Source: Synechococcus sp. MEDNS5
GTDB taxonomy: Bacteria > Cyanobacteriota > Cyanobacteriia > PCC-6307 > Cyanobiaceae
Reading direction: 5' to 3'
DNA length: 64,000 nt
Assembly (NCBI RefSeq): GCF_014279875.1
Contig: NZ_CP047952.1
Location: 1,736,001-1,800,000, forward strand
Shown here: positions 55,035 to 63,941 of the stretch, piece by piece
Layout: each line of letters begins with the position of its first letter
Position numbering within the stretch: the first letter of the stretch is position 1
The notes under the pieces: generated by a model
Seen by the model: only the letters and a program-made list of their open reading frames with translations
The model's database searches: none
Told to the model about the DNA's origin: nothing
Position numbers and translations under genes: made by a program

Positions 55035-55847
55035 ATGGTGTGGCCGTGGCGCCGGAAATCCAGACGTCGCATGGCGAGAATCGCCATCGAAGGAGCCATC
55101 AGCGGGTCCACCCGCCGGCGGGTTCTCAAGGCTCTCCGCGAGGTGCAGGAGCGTGAGTTTCCAGCCTTGCTGCTGCGCATCGACAGCCCAGGAGGCACGG
55201 TTGGCGACAGCCAGGAAATCCATGCCGCCCTGCTGAGATTGCGCGAGAAAGGTTGCCGGGTGGTGGCCAGTTTCGGCAACATCTCTGCCTCTGGTGGGGT
55301 GTACGTGGGCGTCGCAGCCGAAACGATCGTGGCCAATCCCGGCACCATCACCGGATCGATCGGCGTGATCCTTCGCGGCAACAATCTCTCCGAGCTCCTC
55401 GACAAGATCGGGATCCGCTTCGAAACCGTGAAAAGCGGGGCCTACAAGGACATCCTTTCGCCGGATCGGGCCCTCAATGCTGAGGAGCGGCAGCTGCTGC
55501 AGGACCTGATTGACAGCAGTTACGACCAATTTGTTGGTGCCGTCGCTGAAGGACGCGGACTCGAGCACGATGCCGTGCGGGCCTTTGCCGACGGTCGGGT
55601 GTTCAGCGGTGCCCAAGCCAAGGAGCTTGGCCTGGTGGATGAACTCGGCGATGAGGAACAGGCCAGGGTTCTGGCGGCCCGACTGGCCGATCTGGATGAG
55701 GAACGCTGCAGACCCGTAACCCTCGGGAAGCCGCGAAAAAGCCTGCTCCAGGGACTGCCGGGTTCCTCATTGCTGAGCGCCGTTCAACAACGGCTGCGTG
55801 CGGAACTGGAGCTGAGTGGTCAACTCCTTTGGATGCACCGGCCATGA
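55035..55847 (+). CDS. sppA: signal peptide peptidase SppA, short form
   Basis: Ser/Lys-dyad peptidase of family S49. The 270-residue protein has ALLLRIDSPGGTVGDSQEI, the nucleophile Ser86 in GNISASGGVYVG, GTITGSIGVI, and Lys138 in VKSGAYKDIL, which aligns with the general base of short SppA forms. There is no clear N-terminal membrane helix, unlike many SppA proteins. Its stop overlaps aroH (ATGA). Confidence 0.92.
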   Translation: MVWPWRRKSRRRMARIAIEGAISGSTRRRVLKALREVQEREFPALLLRIDSPGGTVGDSQEIHAALLRLREKGCRVVASFGNISASGGVYVGVAAETIVANPGTITGSIGVILRGNNLSELLDKIGIRFETVKSGAYKDILSPDRALNAEERQLLQDLIDSSYDQFVGAVAEGRGLEHDAVRAFADGRVFSGAQAKELGLVDELGDEEQARVLAARLADLDEERCRPVTLGKPRKSLLQGLPGSSLLSAVQQRLRAELELSGQLLWMHRP

Positions 55848-56224
55848 CCCACCCCCTGCAGCTGCGTGGCCTGCGTGGAGCCACCACCAGCTCTGACAAC
55901 ACAGCCGCATCGATCACCAACGCCGTGGCGGAGTTGGTGGATGCCCTGATGGAGCAGAACCAGTTGCAACCTGATCAACTCGTGTCGGTGACGTTCTCGG
56001 TGACTACCGATCTTGATGCCTGTTTCCCAGCCGCAACGGCCCGGCACCGTGCCGGTTGGGACGCCGTCGCCCTGCTGGATGTGCAGCAGATGGCCGTCCA
56101 TGGTGACCTCGCTCGCTGCATCCGGCTGCTGGCCCATGCCTGGCTTCCAGGGGACCAACCGCTGCATCACCCCTATCTCCGCGGAGCCTCGCGTCTGCGG
56201 CCGGACAGATCCGGTCACAGCTGA
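55844..56224 (+). CDS. aroH: chorismate mutase, AroH type
   Basis: Converts chorismate to prephenate for Phe/Tyr synthesis. The 126-residue protein has LRGLRGATTSSDNTAASITNAV, the VTFSVTTDLDACFPA segment and ARHRAGWDAVALLDVQQM, which carry the family's active-site Arg and Glu/Tyr positions. ATG 55844 overlaps the sppA stop. The trimeric barrel AroH type, not the helical AroQ type. Confidence 0.93.
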   Translation: MTHPLQLRGLRGATTSSDNTAASITNAVAELVDALMEQNQLQPDQLVSVTFSVTTDLDACFPAATARHRAGWDAVALLDVQQMAVHGDLARCIRLLAHAWLPGDQPLHHPYLRGASRLRPDRSGHS

Positions 56225-56322
56225 CAGCTGAAGGGCCGACCATGGAAGGGCCGATCTGCCCTCAATTCTCAGGACAATTCACATACGTCCCATGGCGACA
56301 TCGTCGTAAGCAATCTGACTTC

Positions 56323-56913
56323 ATGACTCCAAGCCTGTTTCGATTCACCCCCCGCCGTGCCGGTCTGACCGCTGCACTCATTGCCGGCTCCATCGGCACT
56401 GCAGCCCTTCTGACCACCACAGCGCCTCAAGCCGTGCGGGCCCAGAACACCCCATCGCTGCTGGAATTCCGCTGGGATGGCTCGAAGGGTTACAAGAAGC
56501 TCTACTACGTGCAGAGCAGCACGGCGCAACTCGAGCGGGCCGAGTACTTCTTCATGCTCAGACCGAAGGATCGCAAGACCGCCATCCTCAAGCTGAGCAT
56601 CACGGTTCCGAGCTACTTCAATGCCCGGATCCAGCCCAAGAATCTGTCGCTCTGCAGGATGAAGCTCGGCGGGGTCCTCTCCCGTAGCCGTTGCAAGGAT
56701 GTGCTGCCCGCCGTGTTCGAGGTGAACGAAAAACAAACCGCGATCGAAGTGTTTCCCGATTCCCCGATTCCCACAGGCGGCACCTACGCGGTTGTGATGA
56801 ACATCTTCAATCCCAACTCCCAGGGCATGTATCAGTTCAATGCGCTGGCCCAGGCCCCTGGCGACGTTCCCGTAGCCGGCTATCTCGGCAGCTGGTTGAT
56901 CGATATCGATTGA
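56323..56913 (+). CDS. DUF2808 family exported protein
   Basis: A 196-residue protein with a signal peptide (LTAALIAGSIGTAALLTTTAP, ending AVRAQ) and a beta-rich domain with LLEFRWDGSKGYKKLYYVQ, KLSITVPSYFNARIQPKNLSLC and TYAVVMNIFNPNSQGMYQFNALA, the DUF2808 pattern common in cyanobacteria. Function unknown, likely outside the plasma membrane. Its stop codon lies beside the rpmH promoter candidate. Confidence 0.85.
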   Translation: MTPSLFRFTPRRAGLTAALIAGSIGTAALLTTTAPQAVRAQNTPSLLEFRWDGSKGYKKLYYVQSSTAQLERAEYFFMLRPKDRKTAILKLSITVPSYFNARIQPKNLSLCRMKLGGVLSRSRCKDVLPAVFEVNEKQTAIEVFPDSPIPTGGTYAVVMNIFNPNSQGMYQFNALAQAPGDVPVAGYLGSWLIDID

Positions 56914-56920
56914 CCCTCCC

Positions 56921-56929
56921 TGATAAACT
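56921..56929 (+). promoter_or_regulatory. candidate extended -10 promoter for rpmH
   Basis: TG-A-TAAACT at 56921-56929 fits an extended -10 element, placing a start near 56936 and a leader of about 30 bases before rpmH. No good -35 is present at the right distance. It is just past the DUF2808 stop. Confidence 0.3.
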
Positions 56930-56966
56930 CTCCTCTTGAGAAAAAGCCGGACGCCGGAACAGATTC

Positions 56967-57104
56967 ATGACTAAGCGAACCCTCGGTGGTACCAGCCGTA
57001 AGCGCAAGCGCGTCTCCGGATTCCGCGTGCGCATGCGTTCGCACACCGGCCGCCGTGTGATCCGTACCCGTCGCAAGCGGGGCCGCACCCGTCTGGCCGT
57101 CTGA
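56967..57104 (+). CDS. rpmH: 50S ribosomal protein L34
   Basis: A 45-residue, Arg/Lys-rich ribosomal protein starting [20 protein letters not shown] and ending RTRLAV, a clear L34. It precedes rnpA by 24 bases in the conserved rpmH-rnpA order. Confidence 0.98.
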   Translation: MTKRTLGGTSRKRKRVSGFRVRMRSHTGRRVIRTRRKRGRTRLAV

Positions 57105-57128
57105 TCCGGTCTCACCACATTTTCAGCG

Positions 57129-57524
57129 ATGGTTCTGCCCGCTTCCATGCGTTTGCGTGGCCATCGCTGTTTCGATCACTTGCACAGGCGTGGCAAGCGT
57201 TATCACGGCACCTTGATGGTGCTGCGGAAGGCATCATCCGACTCCAAGCTGCTGCGTCGCGATGCCATCAGTTACTTGATGCATGCTCAGCACCAGAGCT
57301 GCAGGATTGCAGTAGTGATCAGCGGCAAGGTCCACAAGCGTGCGGTGGTGCGCAACCGTCTCAGGCGGTTGCTGCATGACCATCTGCGAGCGCGCTTCGA
57401 AGCGCGCTCAGAGCACAGTGACTGCTGGCTGCTGATCAGTCTTCGGCCCGGTGCTGACGCAGAAGAGGCCAACTTGCTGGAAGAATGCGACAGATTGCTT
57501 GAACAGGCGGGCCTCCAGCCATGA
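57129..57524 (+). CDS. rnpA: ribonuclease P protein component
   Basis: Protein subunit of RNase P that helps the RNA cleave pre-tRNA 5' leaders. The 131-residue basic protein has FDHLHRRGKRYHG and the RNR signature KVHKRAVVRNRLRRLLHDHLR. ATG 57129 or 57147. It overlaps the PH-domain gene by four bases (ATGA). Confidence 0.96.
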   Translation: MVLPASMRLRGHRCFDHLHRRGKRYHGTLMVLRKASSDSKLLRRDAISYLMHAQHQSCRIAVVISGKVHKRAVVRNRLRRLLHDHLRARFEARSEHSDCWLLISLRPGADAEEANLLEECDRLLEQAGLQP

Positions 57525-57952
57525 CGAAGTCCATTCAGGAAGACACCTTCTACGAAGGAGGTCCGGCCAAGGGGGACCTGATCGTCAACCTTCTCCTTGG
57601 TTTCACGCTCATCGGACTTCCCTTCACCATCGGAGCTGTTGTGCGAGCCCTCTGGCTGCGCTTCAACATCACCAGCCGCAGAGTCTCCGTCAGCGGGGGC
57701 TGGATGGGGCGTGACCGCAGTCAGGTGGTGTACAGCCAGATCCGCGAGGTGCGTTGCGTGCCCAGAGGGTTCGGCGCCTGGGGAGACATGGTGCTTGTGC
57801 TCGCTGACGGATCCAGACTCGAAATGCGTTCGCTGCCCCGCTTCCGAGAGGTTGAGACCTACATCCTTGAACGCATCCAATCGCGTCCCACGAGCGAGCG
57901 ACCCAGCCAGGCTGGTGTCGACGAGTCCACTAGCAAGGGTTTCGCTGCCTGA
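57521..57952 (+). CDS. PH-domain membrane protein
   Basis: A 143-residue protein with a hydrophobic hairpin (LIVNLLLGFTLIGLPFTIGAVVRAL) followed by a bacterial PH-like domain (FNITSRRVSVSGGWMGRDRSQVVYSQIREVRCVPRG, then MVLVLADGSRLEMRSLPRF). It occupies the place between rnpA and yidC where many bacteria carry yidD. Coupled to rnpA by an ATGA overlap. Function unknown. Confidence 0.82.
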   Translation: MTKSIQEDTFYEGGPAKGDLIVNLLLGFTLIGLPFTIGAVVRALWLRFNITSRRVSVSGGWMGRDRSQVVYSQIREVRCVPRGFGAWGDMVLVLADGSRLEMRSLPRFREVETYILERIQSRPTSERPSQAGVDESTSKGFAA

Positions 57953-58027
57953 AGCCCGGAAGCATCGCAAGAGCGGCGACGCTGTTGCACACTGGCATCA
58001 CCTTTCACCACACCGCGGAACGCCATC

Positions 58028-59179
58028 GTGATCGGCTACATCTCCGACAATCTGCTCCTGCCGATCCTGGATTTCTTCTACGGATTGGTTCCGAGCTACG
58101 GACTGGCCATCGTGGCGCTCACGGTCGTCATTCGACTGGCGCTGTTCCCGCTCAGCGCAGGATCCATTCGCAGCGCCCGGCGCATGCGCATCGCCCAGCC
58201 GGTGATGCAGAAGCGCCAGGCAGAAATCAAGGCTCGTTTTGCCAGCAACCCGCAGAAGCAGCAGGAGGAGCTGGGAAAACTGATGAAGGAGTTCGGCAGC
58301 CCTCTCGCCGGTTGTCTTCCCCTGCTCGTGCAGATGCCGATCCTCTTCGCCCTGTTCGCCACCCTGCGGGGATCACCGTTCGCTGACGTCCCCTACACCC
58401 TCAACCTCAAGGTGTTGCCTGCCGACCAGATCGCCACGGTCGACCCCAAACCCTTCACGAGCGCCAGCCACTCGATCTTCGTGACTGAAACCGATCACGT
58501 TCCTGTGATCGCAAGCCTCCCCGGCGGCACCAAGATCGGCACTGGAGAGAACGTTCAGATCCAGCTTCAAACCAAGAGCGGTGAACCCTTCAGCAAAGTT
58601 CTCAGTGATGTGGAGAACGGTCAGTCCTTCCTTCCCAGCTGGTCGGTGACCAAAGGAGAGTCGATCGTGTCCGTCTCTGAGGACGGCACCATCAAGACCT
58701 TGGCCCCAGGAGATGCCACGGTTGAGGGCAAGATCCCTGGCCTCGCAGCGCGAAGCGGCTTCCTGTTCATCAAAGCCCTTGGACAGGTGGGCTTTTACAC
58801 CGAGGGGGCCATCAACTGGGATATCGCCATCCTCGTGGGGGCCTTCGGCTTGAGCCTCTTCATCTCCCAGCTCCTGTCTGGCATGGGCATGCCGGCCAAC
58901 CCCCAGCAAGCCACGGCCAACAAGATCACGCCCGTGATGATCACCGGCATGTTTCTGTTCTTTCCCCTGCCGGCCGGCGTATTGCTCTACATGGTGATCG
59001 CCAACATCTTCCAGGCCCTTCAGACCTTCCTTCTCACCCGCGAAGCACTGCCGGACAATCTGCAGGCGATCCTGGATGACCAGATGAAGCAGCAGGCCCA
59101 GACTCCTGCAACTGCCGCAGCCGGCGGCGGATCCCAGGCGGGCCGTCTGCCCTTTGAACCCAAGGGCGGAAGCAAATGA
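58028..59179 (+). CDS. yidC: membrane protein insertase YidC/Oxa1/Alb3
   Basis: Inserts thylakoid and plasma-membrane proteins. The 383-residue protein (GTG start) has the groove Arg36 in [11 protein letters not shown], a cytoplasmic hairpin (about 45-92), [20 protein letters not shown], and the last helices with [23 protein letters not shown]. Residues about 125-250, in the lumenal/periplasmic loop, form an extra domain with [17 protein letters not shown], which looks Ig-like. Overlaps yceD (ATGA). Confidence 0.96.
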   Translation: MIGYISDNLLLPILDFFYGLVPSYGLAIVALTVVIRLALFPLSAGSIRSARRMRIAQPVMQKRQAEIKARFASNPQKQQEELGKLMKEFGSPLAGCLPLLVQMPILFALFATLRGSPFADVPYTLNLKVLPADQIATVDPKPFTSASHSIFVTETDHVPVIASLPGGTKIGTGENVQIQLQTKSGEPFSKVLSDVENGQSFLPSWSVTKGESIVSVSEDGTIKTLAPGDATVEGKIPGLAARSGFLFIKALGQVGFYTEGAINWDIAILVGAFGLSLFISQLLSGMGMPANPQQATANKITPVMITGMFLFFPLPAGVLLYMVIANIFQALQTFLLTREALPDNLQAILDDQMKQQAQTPATAAAGGGSQAGRLPFEPKGGSK

Positions 59180-59730
59180 TTCCCGGCTTGGAGCCGGTGG
59201 CCCTGAAAGAGCTCCTTGCCCTGGGTCAGCCCAGGATCTGGGAGGTGAATGGGAACCACAACGAGCTTTCAAGCCTCACACCGATCAGAGGTCGTGTGTG
59301 CGCGGAACACCGCGGCAACATCCTTGAGGTTGAGGGATCCCTGCAGACCATCATCTGCCTGCGCTGTGACCGCTGCCTTGGACACTTCAACCAGCAACTC
59401 AGCGTCGACAACCGCGAACTGATCTGGCTTGGCTCGGATTCCTCAGAGGCAAGCCTCGGCGATGGGGTGTTTGACGCTGAGGCCCCTGAGGGACTGATGG
59501 AATGCCTCGACCCAAGGGGCTGTTTCGAGCCTGAGCGCTGGGTGTTTGAGCAACTGAGCCTGCAGATGTCGGTGGTCAACCGCTGCGGTGATCACTGCCC
59601 CGGCCCCCCCTTGCAAACCAGCGCAGCAGCAGCCCCCACAACGACAACGCCGCCGAAGGATCCCCGTTGGCAGGCTTTGCGGGACCTTCAAGCGTCCATG
59701 GAGCCGTCACCGGACCAACGGCATGACTGA
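59176..59730 (+). CDS. yceD: YceD/DUF177 family protein
   Basis: Small protein of the family linked to 23S rRNA processing and often next to rpmF in other bacteria. The 184-residue protein has [20 protein letters not shown] and the cysteine segment [15 protein letters not shown] of the family, then an acidic middle and a C-terminal Pro-rich tail. It overlaps yidC and ycf46 starts. Role in cyanobacteria not established. Confidence 0.85.
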   Translation: MIPGLEPVALKELLALGQPRIWEVNGNHNELSSLTPIRGRVCAEHRGNILEVEGSLQTIICLRCDRCLGHFNQQLSVDNRELIWLGSDSSEASLGDGVFDAEAPEGLMECLDPRGCFEPERWVFEQLSLQMSVVNRCGDHCPGPPLQTSAAAAPTTTTPPKDPRWQALRDLQASMEPSPDQRHD

Positions 59731-61222
59731 ATCCTGGAGCCGTCAGCTGGATCTTCTGATCCGATCGGGAACCCCTCTGATCTGGATCCGAAGCCATGAA
59801 GAGGAGAGAGTTGAGGCCCTCCTGGCCCAGGCCAGTCAGCGTCTCGGCGACCGTTTGCTGGCGCGATGGGATTTTGTCGGCGGACTCAGCGGTGCTCTGG
59901 GCCAGGACAACCTGGGGGCACGGCAGCCGATGGCTGTTCTGCAGTGGCTGAAGGAACGATCGAACAACGATCCCACCCTGCTGCTGCTCAAGGATGTGCA
60001 TCGGTTCTGCGATGACCCCGGCATCGCGCGCATGCTGCGCAATCTGGCCAGCGAGTTGCGGTCCACCCCGCACACCCTCATCCTGAGCTGCGGCCAGTGG
60101 ACCCCGCCCACCGACCTCGACGAGGCCCTCACCCTGCTGGATCTGCCGCTGCCTCGGGAGGAGGAACTGCGAATCCTGTTGAGCAATATCGCCATAGCAA
60201 GTGGGTCCGTCCTCGAGGAGGAGGTGTTGGAAGAGCTCACCCACGCCTGCTGCGGCCTCAGTGAATCCAGGGTGAGGCATGTGGCTGCCAAAGCCTTGGC
60301 CCAGCGCGGCCGCCTCAGCCTTGATGATCTGGCCGATGTGCTCGAGGAAAAACGCCTGTCCCTGGCACGAAGCGAAGTGCTGGAGTTCTGCCGCACGGAT
60401 GCCACACCCGCGGATATCGGTGGACTGGAGACTCTGAAACATTGGCTCGACCAGCGTCATCGCGCCTTCAGCGACGAGGCACGCCGTTTCGGACTACCCC
60501 TGCCGCGGGGTGTGCTGCTGGTCGGTCCGCAGGGAACAGGGAAATCACTCACCGCCCGGGCGATTGCCCACAGCTGGTCAATGCCCCTGCTGCGATTGGA
60601 TGTGGGCCGCCTGTTCTCAGGGCTGGTTGGGGCCAGCGAGGCACGCACACGCGACATGATCCTGCGCGCCGAAGCCATGGCGCCCTGTGTGCTGTGGATT
60701 GATGAAATCGACAAGGGCTTCGGCCAGGACGGCCGCAGCGATGGCGGCACCAGTCAGAGGGTTCTGGCCACAGTGCTCACCTGGATGGCGGAGAAACGAT
60801 CCGCCGTGTTCGTGGTGGCCACGGCCAACGGAGTGGAGCGATTGCCACCCGAACTGCTGCGCAAGGGGCGCTTTGACGAGATCTTCCTTCTGGACCTGCC
60901 GTCTAGAGAGGAGCGATGCGGCATTTTGGCTCTCCATCTCCAGCGCAGACGCCCGCAACTCGATCTGCCCCTGTCCACCGTGGTGGACCGAACAGAGAGC
61001 TATTCCGGCGCCGAACTGGAGCAAGTGGTGATCGAAGCGATGCACCTCGCCTTTGCTGAACGTCGCGAACTGAACGAAAGTGACCTGATCAAGGCTGCAT
61101 CCCAGTTGGTCCCCCTGGCACGCACCGCCCGGGAACAGCTGGAGGCCCTGAAGCAATGGGCCAGTGCAGGCCGGGCCAGACCCGCTTCATTGCGGCAAGT
61201 AACGAACCCTGACGCGCCGTAA
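59723..61222 (+). CDS. ycf46: Ycf46-type AAA+ ATPase
   Basis: A 499-residue AAA+ protein conserved in cyanobacteria and red-algal plastids. The N-terminal domain (LIRSGTPLIWIRSHEEERVEALL) is followed by the AAA module with GVLLVGPQGTGKSLTARAIA (Walker A), VLWIDEIDKGF (Walker B), and ELLRKGRFDEIFLLDLP with the arginine finger. Starts inside the yceD end (eight-base overlap). Implicated in photosynthesis or CO2 response by family work; exact role unclear. Confidence 0.93.
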   Translation: MTESWSRQLDLLIRSGTPLIWIRSHEEERVEALLAQASQRLGDRLLARWDFVGGLSGALGQDNLGARQPMAVLQWLKERSNNDPTLLLLKDVHRFCDDPGIARMLRNLASELRSTPHTLILSCGQWTPPTDLDEALTLLDLPLPREEELRILLSNIAIASGSVLEEEVLEELTHACCGLSESRVRHVAAKALAQRGRLSLDDLADVLEEKRLSLARSEVLEFCRTDATPADIGGLETLKHWLDQRHRAFSDEARRFGLPLPRGVLLVGPQGTGKSLTARAIAHSWSMPLLRLDVGRLFSGLVGASEARTRDMILRAEAMAPCVLWIDEIDKGFGQDGRSDGGTSQRVLATVLTWMAEKRSAVFVVATANGVERLPPELLRKGRFDEIFLLDLPSREERCGILALHLQRRRPQLDLPLSTVVDRTESYSGAELEQVVIEAMHLAFAERRELNESDLIKAASQLVPLARTAREQLEALKQWASAGRARPASLRQVTNPDAP

Positions 61223-61294
61223 CAAATCCAGGGTTGTCGCCAAGACGACATTCAACAAGCTCCGTAGGTTGCCTGCACTACAGACAGCTCGGCC

Positions 61295-61456
61295 GTGAAC
61301 CGCTCCACAGACCTCACCACCCAACTCGCAGCAGCCTGTCTCGGCGCTGGAGTGATCACCACTGTTGCTGTGGTGCAAGGCCAGAATCCGATCACAGCCC
61401 TCGGCATCACCCTGTTTTCTGCCGTGGCGGCCGTGATGGTGGGCCAGGTTCTCTGA
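61295..61456 (+). CDS. 53-residue small membrane protein, unknown function
   Basis: GTG start at 61295, stop TGA at 61454-61456. The product is mostly hydrophobic with two possible helices, LAAACLGAGVITTVAVV and ITALGITLFSAVAAVMVG, joined by a QGQNP turn. It fills the gap between ycf46 and serS. No homologue is recognised from memory. Coding status rests on frame length, composition and location. Confidence 0.55.
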   Translation: MNRSTDLTTQLAAACLGAGVITTVAVVQGQNPITALGITLFSAVAAVMVGQVL

Positions 61457-61515
61457 ATCGGCCTAAGTCCCCGAAGACGGACGCGTAGGCTGCCCGCGCC
61501 GTCATTGAAATCCCT

Positions 61516-62793
61516 GTGCTCGATCAGCGTCTGGTGCGAGAGAACCCTGAGCTGATGGCCAGGGAGCTTGCTCGCCGCGGCTTGACGGTTGATCTGAACG
61601 GCCTGCAGGCCCTCGCCCAACAGCAGCGCGACCTCGAGGAGCAGCGCAGCAGCCTGCAAGCCGAAGGCAACCGCGTGGGCAAGGAGGTTGGCCTCAAGAT
61701 CAAGGCAGGGGCTGATCCGAAGGGCGACGAAGTGGCTGAACTTCGTCAGCAGGGCAATGCCATCAAACAAAACGTGGCGGTGCTGGAGGACGAGGAACGC
61801 CAACTCGCCGCCGAGCTGAAGACCCAGCTGCTCACCTTCCCCAATCTTCCCTCGCCCGACTGTCCAGACGGCCGGGATGAGAACGACAACATCGAGGTGC
61901 GCACCTGGGGAGACCCGCGCCGGCAGGAAGGCCTTGAAGAGCACTGGGCCATCGCCGATCGCCTGGGGCTCCTCGACAGTGAGCGCTCGGTGCGGATCGC
62001 TCAGAGCCGTTTTGTGACGTTGTTCGGGCAGGGTGCTCGCCTGGAGCGGGCCCTGATCAACTTCATGCTGGACCTCCACACTGGCAAGGGGTACCGCGAA
62101 GTTCTGCCGCCGGTGCTCGTGAACAGCGCCAGCCTCACCGGGTCAGGGCAGCTGCCCAAATTCGCCGAGGAAAGCTTCCGTTGTGCAGACGACGACCTCT
62201 GGCTCACCCCCACGGCGGAGGTGCCGCTGACATCGCTTCACCGCGATGAAATCATTCCTCCGGATCAACTTCCCTTGCGCTACGTGGCTTACAGCCCCTG
62301 CTTCCGGAGGGAAGCGGGCAGCTACGGCCGGGACACCCGGGGGCTGATCCGCCTGCATCAGTTCAACAAGGTTGAGCTGTATTGGTTCGTGCACCCCGAC
62401 CACGCTGACGAGGCGCATGCGGCGATCACCGCCGATGCCGAAGCTGTTCTCCAAGCGCTCGAGCTGCCTTACCGCGTGCTGGAACTCTGCACGGGTGATC
62501 TCGGGTTCTCAGCAGCGCGCACCTACGACCTGGAGGTGTGGCTTGCAGGGGCCGGGGCCTACCGGGAGATTTCCAGTTGCAGCGTCTGCGGCGATTTCCA
62601 GGCCCGGCGCTCATCCATTCGAACCAAGGACGGCAAGGCCACCCGCCTCGTGCACACCCTCAATGGCAGCGGCCTGGCCATCGGCCGCACCATGGCCGCC
62701 CTGCTGGAGAACGGTCAGCAGAGCGATGGAAGCGTGCTCTTGCCGAAGGCGCTCGTGCCTTACTTCGGTTCGGATCGTCTCCAGCCAGAATGA
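61516..62793 (+). CDS. serS: seryl-tRNA synthetase
   Basis: Class II synthetase that charges tRNA-Ser. The 425-residue protein (GTG start) has the N-terminal coiled-coil tRNA arm (about 30-100), motif 2 SPCFRREAGSYGRDTRGLIRLHQF, and motif 3 GSGLAIGRTMAALLEN, with EVPLTSLHRDEII. Normal length. It precedes rseP by 19 bases. Confidence 0.97.
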   Translation: MLDQRLVRENPELMARELARRGLTVDLNGLQALAQQQRDLEEQRSSLQAEGNRVGKEVGLKIKAGADPKGDEVAELRQQGNAIKQNVAVLEDEERQLAAELKTQLLTFPNLPSPDCPDGRDENDNIEVRTWGDPRRQEGLEEHWAIADRLGLLDSERSVRIAQSRFVTLFGQGARLERALINFMLDLHTGKGYREVLPPVLVNSASLTGSGQLPKFAEESFRCADDDLWLTPTAEVPLTSLHRDEIIPPDQLPLRYVAYSPCFRREAGSYGRDTRGLIRLHQFNKVELYWFVHPDHADEAHAAITADAEAVLQALELPYRVLELCTGDLGFSAARTYDLEVWLAGAGAYREISSCSVCGDFQARRSSIRTKDGKATRLVHTLNGSGLAIGRTMAALLENGQQSDGSVLLPKALVPYFGSDRLQPE

Positions 62794-62812
62794 TCCAACT
62801 GCGCGAATCCTC

Positions 62813-63898
62813 ATGAACGTTCTGGCCTCACTGCTCGCTCTGGGGCTGCTGATCGTGATTCATGAGGCAGGTCATTTTCTGGCCGCCCGTCTGCAAGGCA
62901 TCCGCGTCAACGGCTTTTCCGTGGGCTTCGGTCCAGCGCTGCTGAAAACCGAGCGCAACGGCATCACCTATGCCTTACGGCTGCTGCCACTGGGCGGCTT
63001 CGTTTCGTTCCCGGATGACGACGACAACGACCAATCCATTCCTTTGGATGATCCGGATTTGCTTCGCAACCGTCCGATTCCCCAACGCGTTCTGGTGATC
63101 AGTGCCGGGGTCTTGGCGAATCTGCTGTTGGCCTGGCTGGTGCTGGTGGGCCATACGGCCGCTGCCGGTGTTCCCGGTGATCCAGCCCCCGGCGTGATGG
63201 TGATGACGGTGCAGGACGGTGCTCCAGCAGCCCAGGCCGGGCTCAGGCCGGGGGATCGCATTGTCTCCATCGATTCCCAATCACTGGGGAGCGGCGATCC
63301 AGCGGTACGAGCGGCCGTTGAACCGATCCGCCGCAGCCCTGGCCAGAGGCTGGAGCTTGAGGTTCAGCGCGATGGGGTCGTCAGAACGCTGCGGCTCATC
63401 CCCGCTGACCAGCAGGGCACCGGTCGGATCGGCGCCCAGCTGCAGGTGGCGATGAGCGGCGGCAGCCGTCCAGTGCGGTCTCCTTTGGAAGCGATCAGCG
63501 CTGGCAGCAGGCAATTCGCCAGTCTGTTTAGCCGCACGGTGTCGGGCTACGCCAGTTTGTTTACCGATTTCGGCACCACGGCTCAGCAGGTGTCTGGGCC
63601 CGTGAAGATCGTGGAAATGGGGGCGCAGCTCTCCAGCCAGGGAGGATCCGGCCTGGCCCTGTTCCTGGCTCTGATCTCCATCAATCTTGGAGTCCTCAAT
63701 GCCCTGCCCCTGCCTCTTCTTGATGGCGGGCAACTGGTCTTCCTACTGCTGGAAGGTGTGCGGGGACGGCCGCTGCCCGAGCGCTTTCAACTCGTGGTGA
63801 TGCAATCCAGCCTGCTGCTCGTGCTCGGTCTCAGCGTTCTGTTGATCGTGCGTGACACCAGCCAGCTGACGGTGGTGCGCCAATTGATGGGTCAGTGA
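62813..63898 (+). CDS. rseP: site-2 protease RseP (M50 family)
   Basis: Intramembrane zinc protease for regulated proteolysis of anti-sigma or signalling proteins. The 361-residue protein has the zinc motif H17-E18-A-G-H21 in the first helix, VNGFSVGFGPALLK, a PDZ domain (about 110-200, AAQAGLRPGDRIVSIDSQ) and NALPLPLLDGGQLVFLL. ATG 62813 is chosen; it starts the first helix. Confidence 0.95.
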   Translation: MNVLASLLALGLLIVIHEAGHFLAARLQGIRVNGFSVGFGPALLKTERNGITYALRLLPLGGFVSFPDDDDNDQSIPLDDPDLLRNRPIPQRVLVISAGVLANLLLAWLVLVGHTAAAGVPGDPAPGVMVMTVQDGAPAAQAGLRPGDRIVSIDSQSLGSGDPAVRAAVEPIRRSPGQRLELEVQRDGVVRTLRLIPADQQGTGRIGAQLQVAMSGGSRPVRSPLEAISAGSRQFASLFSRTVSGYASLFTDFGTTAQQVSGPVKIVEMGAQLSSQGGSGLALFLALISINLGVLNALPLPLLDGGQLVFLLLEGVRGRPLPERFQLVVMQSSLLLVLGLSVLLIVRDTSQLTVVRQLMGQ

Positions 63899-63941
63899 GG
63901 CAGTAAAGTTTCAGATTGAACTGCTCTTTTCCAACCGCTGC

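Noticed and set aside
63899-63930. Terminator between rseP and rpsN
   Set aside because: Only about six pairs (one wobble) with a long loop before TTTT; too weak to call.
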